Part shown: piece by piece, positions 28,316 to 36,563 of the stretch
Layout of the letters: each line of letters starts with the position of its first letter
Position numbering within the stretch: the first letter of the stretch is position 1
Origin: Streptomyces blattellae
GTDB taxonomy: Bacteria > Actinomycetota > Actinomycetes > Streptomycetales > Streptomycetaceae
NCBI RefSeq assembly: GCF_009709555.1
Contig: NZ_WJBG01000253.1
Span: forward strand, 62,001-126,000
DNA length: 64,000 nt
Direction of reading: 5' to 3'
Translations under genes and position numbers: made by a program
The notes under the pieces: model-generated
What the model was told of the DNA's origin: nothing
The model's input: only the letters and a program-made list of their open reading frames with translations
Database searches by the model: none

Positions 28316-29890
28316 ATGGCGCGTATCGTCCGGTGGACGGCTCTGACGGCCGCCGCCGTACTGCTTGCGGCGGGCTGCGGCGGCGGCTCGTCCGACGACG
28401 GCGAGGGTGGGGAGGAGAGCAGCGGGCAGCGGTCCTCGGCCACGGCATCACCGTCCGGTACCTCCGGCACATCAGGCAGTACAGCGGACCCGCTGCCCTC
28501 CTCACTGACCTCGCAGCAGCTGGACTGGGGGCGCTGCGAGGCCACCGCGGACTCACCGGCGCCGGGCGGCGACTGGCAGTGCGCGACGCTCAGGGCGCCG
28601 CTGGACTGGGCGAAGCCGGACGGCAAGACGATCGGCCTCGGGCTGATCCGCGCCGCGGCCACGGGGGACGACCGCATCGGCTCGCTGCTGGTCAACTTCG
28701 GTGGCCCGGGCGGCTCGGGGGTCTCCACCCTGCCGTCGTACGAGTCCACGTTCTCCGCGCTGGGCGAGCGCTACGACCTGGTGAGCTGGGACCCGCGCGG
28801 GGTCGCCGCCAGTGAGGGCGTCCGCTGCCGTGGCGACAAGGAGATCCAGGCCGCCGAGGACATCGACGTCACTCCGGACACCGCGGCGGAAGAAACGGCC
28901 TACCTTCAGGACGCGGCCGACTTCGCGAAGGGCTGCGAGCAGGACGCCGGGGAGCTGATGGCGCATGTGTCCACCACGGACACCGCCCGCGACATGGATC
29001 TCATGCGCCAGGTCCTCGGGGACGCCAAGCTGCACTACTTCGGCATCTCCTACGGCACCGAACTCGGCGGCGTCTACGCCCACTTGTTCCCGCGGAACGT
29101 GGGGCGGCTGATCCTCGACGCCGTCGTCGATCCGACCGTCGGGACGGTAGGCCACGCCGAGAACCAGACCAGGGGCTTCCAGCGCGCGCTGGACAACTAC
29201 TTGAAGTCCACCGGCCAGGACCCCGAGGAGGGCTCGCAGGAGATCGCGGACCTGCTGGACCGGATCGACGCGGATCCGCTGCCGACGTCGTCCGGGCGGG
29301 AGCTGACGCAGACACTCGCGATCACCGGCATCGTGCTGCCGCTGTACAGCCAGTCGTCCTGGCCGACCCTGACCAGTGCCCTGGCAGCGGCGGAGGACGG
29401 CGACGGCTCCGAACTCCTGGCGCTCGCCGACGGCTACAACGAGCGCGACCCATCGGGGCACTACGGCACGACGACCCACTCACAACGGGTCATATCGTGC
29501 TTGGACGACAAGGAGCGGCCGACCGCCGCCGAGGCGAAGAAGCTGCTGCCGAGGTTCGAGGAGATCTCGCCGGTGTTCGGGGACTTCCTCGGCTGGGACA
29601 CGGCCGGCTTCTGCCACGACTGGCCGGTGCCCGGACAGCACGAGACTCCGGAGGTGAGCGCGCCTGGTGCGGCACCGATCCTGGTGGTCGGCACCACCGG
29701 CGACCCGGCGACGCCGTACGAGGGCGCCCGCAAGATGGCGGACGAACTGGGCCGGGGCGTCGGTGTGATGCTGACCTGGGAGGGCGAGGGTCACGGCGCG
29801 TACGGCAACGGGAACGACTGCGTGGACTCGACCGTGAACGCGTATCTGCTCGACGGCAACGTGCCGGAGGACGGCAAGGTCTGCTCATGA
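28316..29890 (+). CDS. Secreted TAP-type alpha/beta hydrolase (lipoprotein), paralogue
   Basis: 524-aa paralogue of the preceding gene. Lipobox LLAAGC, then a Ser/Gly/Asp-rich linker of ~45 residues. Triad: Ser245 (GISYGTE), Asp in GDPATPYEGA, His in GHGAYG. Start ATG 28316 after GAGGGGG at ~8 nt; GTG two codons earlier is too close. Separate promoter region upstream contains TACTAT near 28253. Acts outside the membrane on short peptides. Confidence 0.9.
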   Translation: MARIVRWTALTAAAVLLAAGCGGGSSDDGEGGEESSGQRSSATASPSGTSGTSGSTADPLPSSLTSQQLDWGRCEATADSPAPGGDWQCATLRAPLDWAKPDGKTIGLGLIRAAATGDDRIGSLLVNFGGPGGSGVSTLPSYESTFSALGERYDLVSWDPRGVAASEGVRCRGDKEIQAAEDIDVTPDTAAEETAYLQDAADFAKGCEQDAGELMAHVSTTDTARDMDLMRQVLGDAKLHYFGISYGTELGGVYAHLFPRNVGRLILDAVVDPTVGTVGHAENQTRGFQRALDNYLKSTGQDPEEGSQEIADLLDRIDADPLPTSSGRELTQTLAITGIVLPLYSQSSWPTLTSALAAAEDGDGSELLALADGYNERDPSGHYGTTTHSQRVISCLDDKERPTAAEAKKLLPRFEEISPVFGDFLGWDTAGFCHDWPVPGQHETPEVSAPGAAPILVVGTTGDPATPYEGARKMADELGRGVGVMLTWEGEGHGAYGNGNDCVDSTVNAYLLDGNVPEDGKVCS

Positions 29891-29892
29891 CG

Positions 29893-29937
29893 ACGGCGGG
29901 GGCCGCGCGCACCCGTGGTGCATGCGACCCCCGCCGT
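29893..29937. terminator. Hairpin between convergent peptidase and moeZ genes
   Basis: Perfect 10-bp inverted repeat, arms ACGGCGGGGG (29893-29902) and CCCCCGCCGT (29928-29937), filling the 62-bp gap between convergent stops. Confidence 0.6.
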
Positions 29938-29952
29938 ACGGGAGGCCTGACG

Positions 29953-31131
29953 TCAGTAGACGGGCTTGCTCGGCTCGATCTGGTTGACCCAGCCGATCAC
30001 GCCGCCGCCGACGTGCACCGCGTCCGCGAAGCCCGCGGACTTCAGCACGGCGAGGACTTCCGCACTGCGGACACCCGTCTTGCAGTGCAGGACGATCTTC
30101 TTGTCCTGCGGCAGGGACTCCAGGGCGCTGCCCATGAGGAACTCGTTCTTCGGGATCAGCTTGGCGCCCGGGATGGAGACGATCTCGTACTCGTTGATCT
30201 CGCGGACGTCGATGATCTCGATGTTCTCGCCGTCGTCGATCCACTCCTTGAGCTGCTTCGGAGTGATCGTCGAGCCGGCCGCGGCCTCCTGGGCCTCCTC
30301 GGAGACGACGCCGCAGAACGCCTCGTAGTCGATGAGTTCGGTGACCGTCGGGTTCTCGCCGCAGACCGCGCAGTTCGGGTCCTTGCGAACCTTGACCTGG
30401 CGGTACTGCATCTCCAGGGCGTCATAGATCATCAGTCGGCCGACGAGCGGCTCGCCGGTGCCGGTGAGGACCTTGATCGCCTCGGTGACCTGAATGGAGC
30501 CGATGGACGCGCACAGCACGCCCAGGACGCCGCCCTCGGCGCAGGAGGGGACCATGCCGGGGGGCGGGGGCTCCGGGTAGAGGCAGCGGTAGCAGGGGCC
30601 GTGCTCGGACCAGAAGACGGAGGCCTGACCGTCGAAGCGGTAGATCGAACCCCAGACGTACGGCTTGTTCAGCAGCACGCAGGCGTCGTTGACCAGGTAG
30701 CGGGTCGCGAAGTTGTCCGTGCCGTCGACGATCAGGTCGTACTGGCTGAAGATGTCCATCACGTTGTCGGCCTCAAGCCGCTCCTCGTGAAGGATCACGT
30801 TCACGTACGGGTTGATGCCCTTGACGGAGTCACGGGCCGACTCGGCCTTGGAGCGGCCGATGTCCGCCTGGCTGTGGATGATCTGGCGCTGCAGGTTCGA
30901 CTCGTCGACCTCGTCGAACTCCACGATGCCGAGGGTGCCGACGCCCGCGGCGGCCAGGTACATCAGCGCCGGCGAGCCCAGGCCGCCGGCGCCCACACAG
31001 AGCACCTTGGCGTTCTTCAGCCGCTTCTGCCCGTCCATCCCGACGTCGGGGATGATCAGGTGACGGGAGTACCTGCGGACCTCGTCTACGGTGAGCTCAG
31101 GAGCTGGCTCGACCAGGGGTGGCAGCGACAC
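29953..31131 (-). CDS. moeZ: Adenylyltransferase/sulfurtransferase MoeZ
   Basis: 392-aa two-domain protein. N-terminal E1-like adenylyltransferase with GAGGLGSPALMYLAAAGVG, the Asp-containing FDEVDESNLQRQ loop and zinc pairs CYRC and CAVC. C-terminal rhodanese with HCKTGVRS (active Cys ~350). Activates and sulfurates the C-terminus of small sulfur-carrier proteins for molybdopterin, thiamine, cysteine and some secondary metabolites. ATG/GTG region lies 63 bp downstream of the spherulin-4 gene. Confidence 0.95.
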   Translation of the reverse strand: MSLPPLVEPAPELTVDEVRRYSRHLIIPDVGMDGQKRLKNAKVLCVGAGGLGSPALMYLAAAGVGTLGIVEFDEVDESNLQRQIIHSQADIGRSKAESARDSVKGINPYVNVILHEERLEADNVMDIFSQYDLIVDGTDNFATRYLVNDACVLLNKPYVWGSIYRFDGQASVFWSEHGPCYRCLYPEPPPPGMVPSCAEGGVLGVLCASIGSIQVTEAIKVLTGTGEPLVGRLMIYDALEMQYRQVKVRKDPNCAVCGENPTVTELIDYEAFCGVVSEEAQEAAAGSTITPKQLKEWIDDGENIEIIDVREINEYEIVSIPGAKLIPKNEFLMGSALESLPQDKKIVLHCKTGVRSAEVLAVLKSAGFADAVHVGGGVIGWVNQIEPSKPVY

Positions 31132-31194
31132 GGGGGCTCCGTTGGTCGGTCAATCACTACAGTTGTTCTTCCCGTAACAGTGCCATGTCCTTTT

Positions 31195-31944
31195 TCATTC
31201 CGAGACACCCGTTCCGACCCGCGAGACGATTTCGTCCCAGTAGCCGGGCATCGTCTCCCAGGGGTCGGTGCGGCCGCCGTGGTCCGTGCGGTCGGTGAAG
31301 TAGATCGTCGAGGCGCCTTGCCAGCGGGCGATGCGCAGGGCCTCGTCGAGGTGGCCGAGGGGCACTCCGTGCACGAAGTGGCAAAAGCGCTCGGGCGGGT
31401 GGTCGGCAGTCCACTCCGCTACCTGCGACCAGCGGTAGTCGCTCCACGGGCCGGAGAACGTGACCAGCTGGTCGGCGCTGTCCGCGTAGCCGGGGTGGGG
31501 ATGGGTGCCGTGGCCGAGGACGATATGGGGGTCGTCACTGATCGCGCGGAGCGTGGTGACCGTGCGGTGGATCTCCGGGAGCGCGGCACCTTCGCTGGGG
31601 CAGCGGTCCAGGAAGAAGCCGTCGACCCGGTACCAGTCGAGATAGCGGTGCGCTTCGGAGATCAGCTCGCCGAAGATCCGGGCGCCGTAGGTGGTGTCGA
31701 GGTGGCCGAGGACGCGCAGGCCCGCGTTGCGGAGTCGGCCGGCCGCTTCCAGGCAGTGCGGGTCGGGACGGGTGCCCGGTCCGTCGGCGACGTTGAGCGC
31801 GGCCCAGTGCACGGGCGTGCCGGGTCGGGTGAGTTCGGCCCACTCGGTGGGCGCGACGAGGGGGTGCGCGAAACCCGGGATGCCGAAGCCGGTGCGCAGG
31901 TCCGTGCTCGCCGTGCTCGGTTCGGTGCTGGTCAGATGCGGCAT
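31195..31944 (-). CDS. Spherulin-4 family protein (GH166/PelA-hydrolase-like)
   Basis: 249-aa spherulation-specific family 4 TIM-barrel protein. Barrel strands with conserved acidic residues are visible: HWAALNVADGPG, VLGHLDTTYG, WYRVDGFFLDRCP, and YFTDRTDHGG near the C-terminus. The same fold forms the alpha-1,4-N-acetylgalactosaminidase domain of PelA. No signal peptide is apparent. Overlaps the upstream epimerase by 13 bp, so coupled. Substrate inferred only from fold and context. Confidence 0.82.
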   Translation of the reverse strand: MPHLTSTEPSTASTDLRTGFGIPGFAHPLVAPTEWAELTRPGTPVHWAALNVADGPGTRPDPHCLEAAGRLRNAGLRVLGHLDTTYGARIFGELISEAHRYLDWYRVDGFFLDRCPSEGAALPEIHRTVTTLRAISDDPHIVLGHGTHPHPGYADSADQLVTFSGPWSDYRWSQVAEWTADHPPERFCHFVHGVPLGHLDEALRIARWQGASTIYFTDRTDHGGRTDPWETMPGYWDEIVSRVGTGVSE

Positions 31945-32891
31945 GCCGCCTCCATCCAGATGTCGGCGAGGGACTCTTCGAGATTGATCCGGGGGCGCCA
32001 GCCGAGCCGGTCGCGTGCAGTGCGCACATCGGCCTGCTGCCAGCTGCCGCAGCCGTCCGGGTACGGGTACGCGACCGGGGCCGCGTGGTCTGATTCGGAG
32101 CGGGGGTGGCCGATGGATGCCCTCAAAGCGCCAGGGTGTCCGTCGAGTTCATGGAGGGCTCCGCCGTATCCGGCCACGCGCGCGAGGACCGCGGCGGCAT
32201 CACGGAGGCGGACGGCACGGCCGGAGCCGATGTTGATGACGCCCTGCGCGGCGGAGAGCGAGGCGGCGTGCACGGCGCGGGCGACGTCGCGTACGTCGAT
32301 GAAGTCGCGCTGGACGCCGAGGCCACCGAGCTTGAGTTCGCCGTCTCCGGACTGCATGGCGCGGCGCATGGCCTCCGCCAGCCGGCCCAGCGGGGAGCCG
32401 GCGGGGGTACCGGGGCCCGCCGGTGAGAAGACGCGGAGGACCACGGCGTCCAGGCCGGAGCCGAGGACGAGTTCGGTGGCGGCGAGTTTGCTGACGCCGT
32501 ACGGGCCTCCGGGGCGGGGGACGGCGTCCTCTGCCGTGGAGGAGCCGGACTGGCTGGGCCCGTACTCGGCGCCGCAGCCGATCTGGACGAGGCGGGCGCC
32601 GCAGCCGCTGCGGCGAAGAGCCTCGCAGACCGTGGCCACGGCGACGGTGTTGTGGCGGGTGAGTTCGCGGGCGCCGCCTCGGGTGGCGCCGGCGCAGTTG
32701 ACGACGACGCCGGGGTGCACCGCGTCGAGGAAGCGGGTGAGCGCGCCGGGGCTGCCGGACGCGAGGTCGAAGCGGACGTCCGCGTCGTCGCCGCGGCCGA
32801 GTGCGGTGAGCTGGACGGCCGGGTCGGCGAGCAGACGGTCGGCGACGAAGCGGCCGAGGTATCCGTTGGCTCCGATCAGCAGGACCCTCAT
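31932..32891 (-). CDS. NAD-dependent sugar epimerase/dehydratase
   Basis: 319-aa extended short-chain dehydrogenase. Rossmann GANGYLGRFVAD at the N-terminus; catalytic Tyr/Lys in GPYGVSKLAA; VVNCAGAT strand. Start at ATG 32891 (MRVLLIGANG), overlapping the TGA of a 15-codon leader ORF. Fold-level assignment is firm; UDP-GlcNAc/GalNAc 4-epimerase activity is inference from its Pel-like neighbours. Confidence 0.87.
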   Translation of the reverse strand: MRVLLIGANGYLGRFVADRLLADPAVQLTALGRGDDADVRFDLASGSPGALTRFLDAVHPGVVVNCAGATRGGARELTRHNTVAVATVCEALRRSGCGARLVQIGCGAEYGPSQSGSSTAEDAVPRPGGPYGVSKLAATELVLGSGLDAVVLRVFSPAGPGTPAGSPLGRLAEAMRRAMQSGDGELKLGGLGVQRDFIDVRDVARAVHAASLSAAQGVINIGSGRAVRLRDAAAVLARVAGYGGALHELDGHPGALRASIGHPRSESDHAAPVAYPYPDGCGSWQQADVRTARDRLGWRPRINLEESLADIWMEAACRI

Positions 32892-32935
32892 CGGGCGGCT
32901 CCCGGGGCCGAGATTCCGGGTCGGGAGGTGATCAT
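32888..32935 (-). CDS. 15-codon leader ORF coupled to the epimerase
   Basis: Short ORF MITSRPGISAPGAAR with a strong AAGGAG site 8 nt before its ATG. Its TGA overlaps the epimerase ATG (ATGA). Likely serves to load ribosomes onto the epimerase start; no evidence the peptide itself has a role. Confidence 0.5.
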   Translation of the reverse strand: MITSRPGISAPGAAR

Positions 32936-33037
32936 CTGGGGTTCTCCTTCTCGGGGGTGATGGTTCGGGGCGGCCGGCACACAGCCGACCGGCCGGGAGG
33001 TGTGTCGCCCGCTGTCGCGTCACATGTCATGGCGACA

Positions 33038-33193
33038 CGTCCGATGCGTGCGCCACGACGACGCCTCCAACGCGCGTGCCACGGCGACTCGGCCGATGGG
33101 CGTGCATGCCCGGCACGTCCGATGCGCGTCGTGTGCCGGCACGTCCGATGCGCGTCGTGTGGTGAACCGTCCGATGCGCGTCTCATGCCGCCC
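33038..33193. repeat. Six-copy 26-bp tandem repeat
   Basis: Six units with exact 26-bp spacing, starting at 33038, 33064, 33090, 33116, 33142 and 33168. The core is CGTCCGATGCGCGTC; units 4-6 are nearly identical, 1-3 diverged. The period is not a multiple of three, so it is not a coding repeat. The last unit overlaps the 3' end of the membrane-protein gene. Confidence 0.8.
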
Positions 33194-34454
33194 CCTCCGT
33201 TCGCGCGTGGGCCGACGCCTTCGTCAGTCGGCGGTTCGCGTGGAGCAGGAGGGTCAGGGCCGCGGCACAGCAGGCGAGGGCGGGGACGGCGCCCGGGCCC
33301 CAGGTCTCGACGAGTGTGTCGACCGGGATGGCCAGGAAGCCGCAGCCGGGGAGGCGGCCCGCGAAGACCGTGGCCAGCGCCGCTCCTTCGACCGTGGCCG
33401 TCGCGATGAGGACGACGCCGGGGGCGTACGTGAAGCCGTGGGCCGTGAGGAGGCGGGCCAGGAACAGGAGGGCACCCAGGGTGACCGTCTGGGCGTAGGC
33501 CGCGGGCTCGTCCAGGGCTGCGCCGGTCAGGGCCAGGAGGGAGGTCAGGGCGCACAGGTACAGGGCGAACGTGCCGCACAGCAGGGGCCGTACGGAGGAG
33601 GTGAACTCGGTCAGGCCCCGACTGGCCGTCAGTTTGCGGCGGGCTCGGGCGGCGAAGAGATGGGCGCTCCACGCCGCGGGGGCGCAGGCCAGGGTGAGGG
33701 CCAGGACCGGTGCGGTGGCCAGGGGCCAGGGACCGCTGGTGCCGGTGGGCAGGCCGTCGGGTCCTCCGGCCACGGCCACGCGGAGCAGCCCGTCGCCGAG
33801 GACGGCGTAGGCCACCAGCCAGCACGTCCAGAGGCCGGTGCCCGGCGCGGGCGTGCGGTCCTTTGTGGCGAGCGGGCCGCGGGACAGGACCGCGCGGACG
33901 GCCAGAGCCACGGCCAGGACGCCGACGGCTGCCGTGATCAGGCGTGATTGGCCGTGGGTGAGGCGGAGGCCGGCCAGCGTGGCCGCGCACAGCGCGCCCG
34001 GCAGCAGCGCGAGCAGCGCCCAGTCGGCTCGGCGCCGGGAGGCTGCCGGCGGCGTGGGACGGTGGGTTGTCCCGCCGTCGCGCGGGACGCGGGCGTACAT
34101 CTCCTCCGCCAGGGAGAACACGTCCCGGTGACGGAAGCGGGACGCGGTGCGGTCGGTGACGCCGTGGGCCTCCAGGCCGGCCGCGATCTCCAGGGGATCC
34201 ACGGCGCGTTCGCACAGCTCACGGTGACGGTGCATCAGTGCCTTCACCGGGTCCGCGGCGGCGGCACGGCGCCCGGGACCATGGGCAGGGGCGTCGTCGG
34301 AGGCGGGCTTGGTGTGCTCTTCCCCGCTCCGTGAGTGCGGCTGCCCGTCATCCCGCAGGCACGCCGCTCCCGACAGCCACTCCTCCGAGCGCATGTCCCA
34401 CGCTGCGGCGCCGGCCGGTGGGCCGGGGCGGTCGAGTTCGCCCAGGTCGCTCAT
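33183..34454 (-). CDS. Polytopic membrane protein of the Pel-like cluster
   Basis: 423-aa protein. Residues 1-~130 are cytosolic: a disordered stretch, then a helical RHRELCERAVDPLEIAAGLEAHGV region. From ~135 on there are about nine hydrophobic helices. Starts at ATG 34454, overlapping the glycosyltransferase stop by 4 bp (ATGA). It occupies the place of PelG, the transporter, in Pel loci, but I see no diagnostic PelG motif. Polysaccharide export is an inference from context only. Confidence 0.75.
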   Translation of the reverse strand: MSDLGELDRPGPPAGAAAWDMRSEEWLSGAACLRDDGQPHSRSGEEHTKPASDDAPAHGPGRRAAAADPVKALMHRHRELCERAVDPLEIAAGLEAHGVTDRTASRFRHRDVFSLAEEMYARVPRDGGTTHRPTPPAASRRRADWALLALLPGALCAATLAGLRLTHGQSRLITAAVGVLAVALAVRAVLSRGPLATKDRTPAPGTGLWTCWLVAYAVLGDGLLRVAVAGGPDGLPTGTSGPWPLATAPVLALTLACAPAAWSAHLFAARARRKLTASRGLTEFTSSVRPLLCGTFALYLCALTSLLALTGAALDEPAAYAQTVTLGALLFLARLLTAHGFTYAPGVVLIATATVEGAALATVFAGRLPGCGFLAIPVDTLVETWGPGAVPALACCAAALTLLLHANRRLTKASAHARTEGAA

Positions 34455-36280
34455 CGTGCTCCCTCCGTCGCGGGGACGGGGCCGCCCGTCGCAGAAACGG
34501 AGCCACCCGTCGCAGCTACGGGACCTCCCCTCGCTGATACGGGTCCACTCGCCCGTACCGGCCCTCCCGTCGCCCAGCCGGGGCCGCCGCGGGCCGCCAC
34601 GCGGGCCGCCGGGGCGGTCCAGCGGCCGGGGACGTGGGCCTCGGCGGGGACACCGAACGGCAGGGGTTCTCCGGTGTCGTCGAGGACGACCCGGCGGACC
34701 GGGCTCTGCGAGACGATCTCCAGGTAAATGCCGTGGAACGCTGCGGTGTTCTGCTCGACCGTGAAGAGTTCGAGCGCGCGGGCGCGGGCGGCGGCGCCCA
34801 GGCGTGCACGGCGCTCGGGAGCTCGGAGCAGCGCCACGCACGCCTCGGCGAGCGCCCGCGGATTGCGCGGCGGCACGACCAGTCCGGTGCCGCCGATGAC
34901 CTCCACAACGGCGCCGACGTCGGTGGACACCGTGGCACGGCCGCAGAGCATGGCCTCGACGAGGCCGAGGGGGAAGCCCTCGACGACGCTGGACAGGACG
35001 GTCACCGCTCCCCCGGCGTATGCCTCGGCGAGCGTCGGCGCCTCGGGCCCGCCGATCTCCTCGAAGGCCACCGGGTTACGGCCGATCGCGTGCGGTCCCT
35101 CCGCCTCGTCCGGGAAGAGCTGTGCGGCGAGTGCCTTGCAGTGGACCAGGTAGGCCGTGCCCTCGGCGCCCGAGGGTGTGCCGACGATCCGCAGCCGGGT
35201 CTTCGGTTCCTCCTTGCGGACCTCCGCGAAGGCGTGCAGCAGCGAGACCAGATCCTTGGTGGGTTCGATCCGGCCGACCCAGACCAGGGTGTCCGGATCC
35301 GCGCACTCCGGCGCCTCGCCCACCTCCGTGAAGCGGGCGGCCTCCATGCCCGGGTAGACCGTGCGCAGCTTGTCGCGATCGGCGCCGCAGCGCTCCTGCC
35401 AGCGGCGGGCGTGCGAGTTGCCGGGTGTGATGACGGCCGCCCGGCGGTAGATCTCGGCGGCCAGCCGACCGTGGAAGGCCGCGAGCAGGGCCCGTACGGC
35501 GGGTGCCGCGTCGCCGGCGGTCAGATAGTGCGTGCGCAGTTGTACGCCGTACTCGGTCACCAGCAGCGGTACGCCCGAGAAGTGGCGGGCGACCAGTCCG
35601 GGCAGGGCGGCCGGGCCGCCGGACGCGGCGTGGCACAGGTCGACCGAGCCGAGCCCGTCGTCCTCGTACCAGTCGAGCGAGAGGGGGCGCAGGACGCGTT
35701 CCAGTTGCGCGGCGACGGTGAGGAGTTCGGGTACGCGCGCCTCCCGCGCCGTGCGCAGGGCGCCGGGCGCGCGACATGCGCGTTCGAGGGCGCGTACGGC
35801 GGTCTCGGAGCGAAGCGCTCCCACCAGGCCGCCCTCGTCTCGGGCGAGTTCGGCAAGTCCGTACAGCGCACTGCCGAAACGGTCCGCCTCAGAGGTGGGC
35901 GCCGTCCCAGAGGCGGCCGCTGCCCCAGAGGCGGCGGCAGCCCCAGCAGTGCCCCCCGCGTCCACGCCGGCCTCCGCCCCGCTGCCCCTCGTCGCGCACA
36001 GCACGGCCGCCAACTCGCCGTAGCAGTCGGCGAAACGCCGTCGCGCGCGCCGCCCGTACCGGACGCCGTCGTCCTCGGCCGTCCACAGCGGTGCCGCCTG
36101 TACCCGGCCGACCTGCGACGGCAGCGGCACCCAGCCCTCGTCCTCCTGGCGTGCGCTGCGGCTGAGCGCGTAGACCTCGAACTCGTGCTGCTCAAGCCCG
36201 CGCACGAGCCGGTCGCACCACAGCCTGGCGTCACCGCTCACATACGGATAGCCACCTTCCGTAAGCAGTCCGATGCGCAC
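34451..36280 (-). CDS. DUF3492/GT4 glycosyltransferase (PelF-like)
   Basis: 609-aa glycosyltransferase. The N-terminal DUF3492 domain opens with VRIGLLTEGGYPYVSGDARLW. The C-terminal half is a GT4 domain: LVWVGRIEPTKDLVSLLHAF, and an E-x7-E-type AEAYAGGAVTVLSSVVEGFPLGLVEAM. This domain pair is that of PelF, the cytosolic UDP-sugar polymerase. A Ala/Pro-rich insert (~95-125) and a ~45-residue tail of GPVxATGG-like repeats are extra. GTG start after GGGGG. First gene of its cluster. Confidence 0.85.
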   Translation of the reverse strand: MRIGLLTEGGYPYVSGDARLWCDRLVRGLEQHEFEVYALSRSARQEDEGWVPLPSQVGRVQAAPLWTAEDDGVRYGRRARRRFADCYGELAAVLCATRGSGAEAGVDAGGTAGAAAASGAAAASGTAPTSEADRFGSALYGLAELARDEGGLVGALRSETAVRALERACRAPGALRTAREARVPELLTVAAQLERVLRPLSLDWYEDDGLGSVDLCHAASGGPAALPGLVARHFSGVPLLVTEYGVQLRTHYLTAGDAAPAVRALLAAFHGRLAAEIYRRAAVITPGNSHARRWQERCGADRDKLRTVYPGMEAARFTEVGEAPECADPDTLVWVGRIEPTKDLVSLLHAFAEVRKEEPKTRLRIVGTPSGAEGTAYLVHCKALAAQLFPDEAEGPHAIGRNPVAFEEIGGPEAPTLAEAYAGGAVTVLSSVVEGFPLGLVEAMLCGRATVSTDVGAVVEVIGGTGLVVPPRNPRALAEACVALLRAPERRARLGAAARARALELFTVEQNTAAFHGIYLEIVSQSPVRRVVLDDTGEPLPFGVPAEAHVPGRWTAPAARVAARGGPGWATGGPVRASGPVSARGGPVAATGGSVSATGGPVPATEGAR

Positions 36281-36563
36281 GAGTGCACCCCCGATCTCCC
36301 ATATGGGGAGCCGCCGTTGACTCGACGGCTCGCAGCGGGAAGAACGTATGCGGACAAGGCGGTGGCGCGACGGACGGTTGTCCATCACGCCACCAAAAGG
36401 GGTGAACGGTCGTAACTTTCCCGTGCGGGTCACGTTCGATCGCGCTAAGAGATCAAGCAGTTACGTTTCGCTAGATCACGGCCAGCCGCGACCCGAGCAC
36501 TGACGCGGCGTACGGGGGCCAGATCGTGGGCGATGAAATCAGCGCAGCGGCCCCGGTGAGGGG

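Noticed and set aside
29497..32931. 1144-codon plus-strand frame over moeZ and the Pel-like genes
   Set aside because: Shadow of minus-strand genes; low-complexity antisense pattern.
33038..33193. CRISPR array
   Set aside because: The 26-bp units are contiguous with no spacers, and no cas genes are present.
32932..34215. Minus-strand frame containing His/Arg-rich repeats downstream of the membrane protein
   Set aside because: The 26-bp repeat is not in codon phase and the frame lacks a ribosome site.
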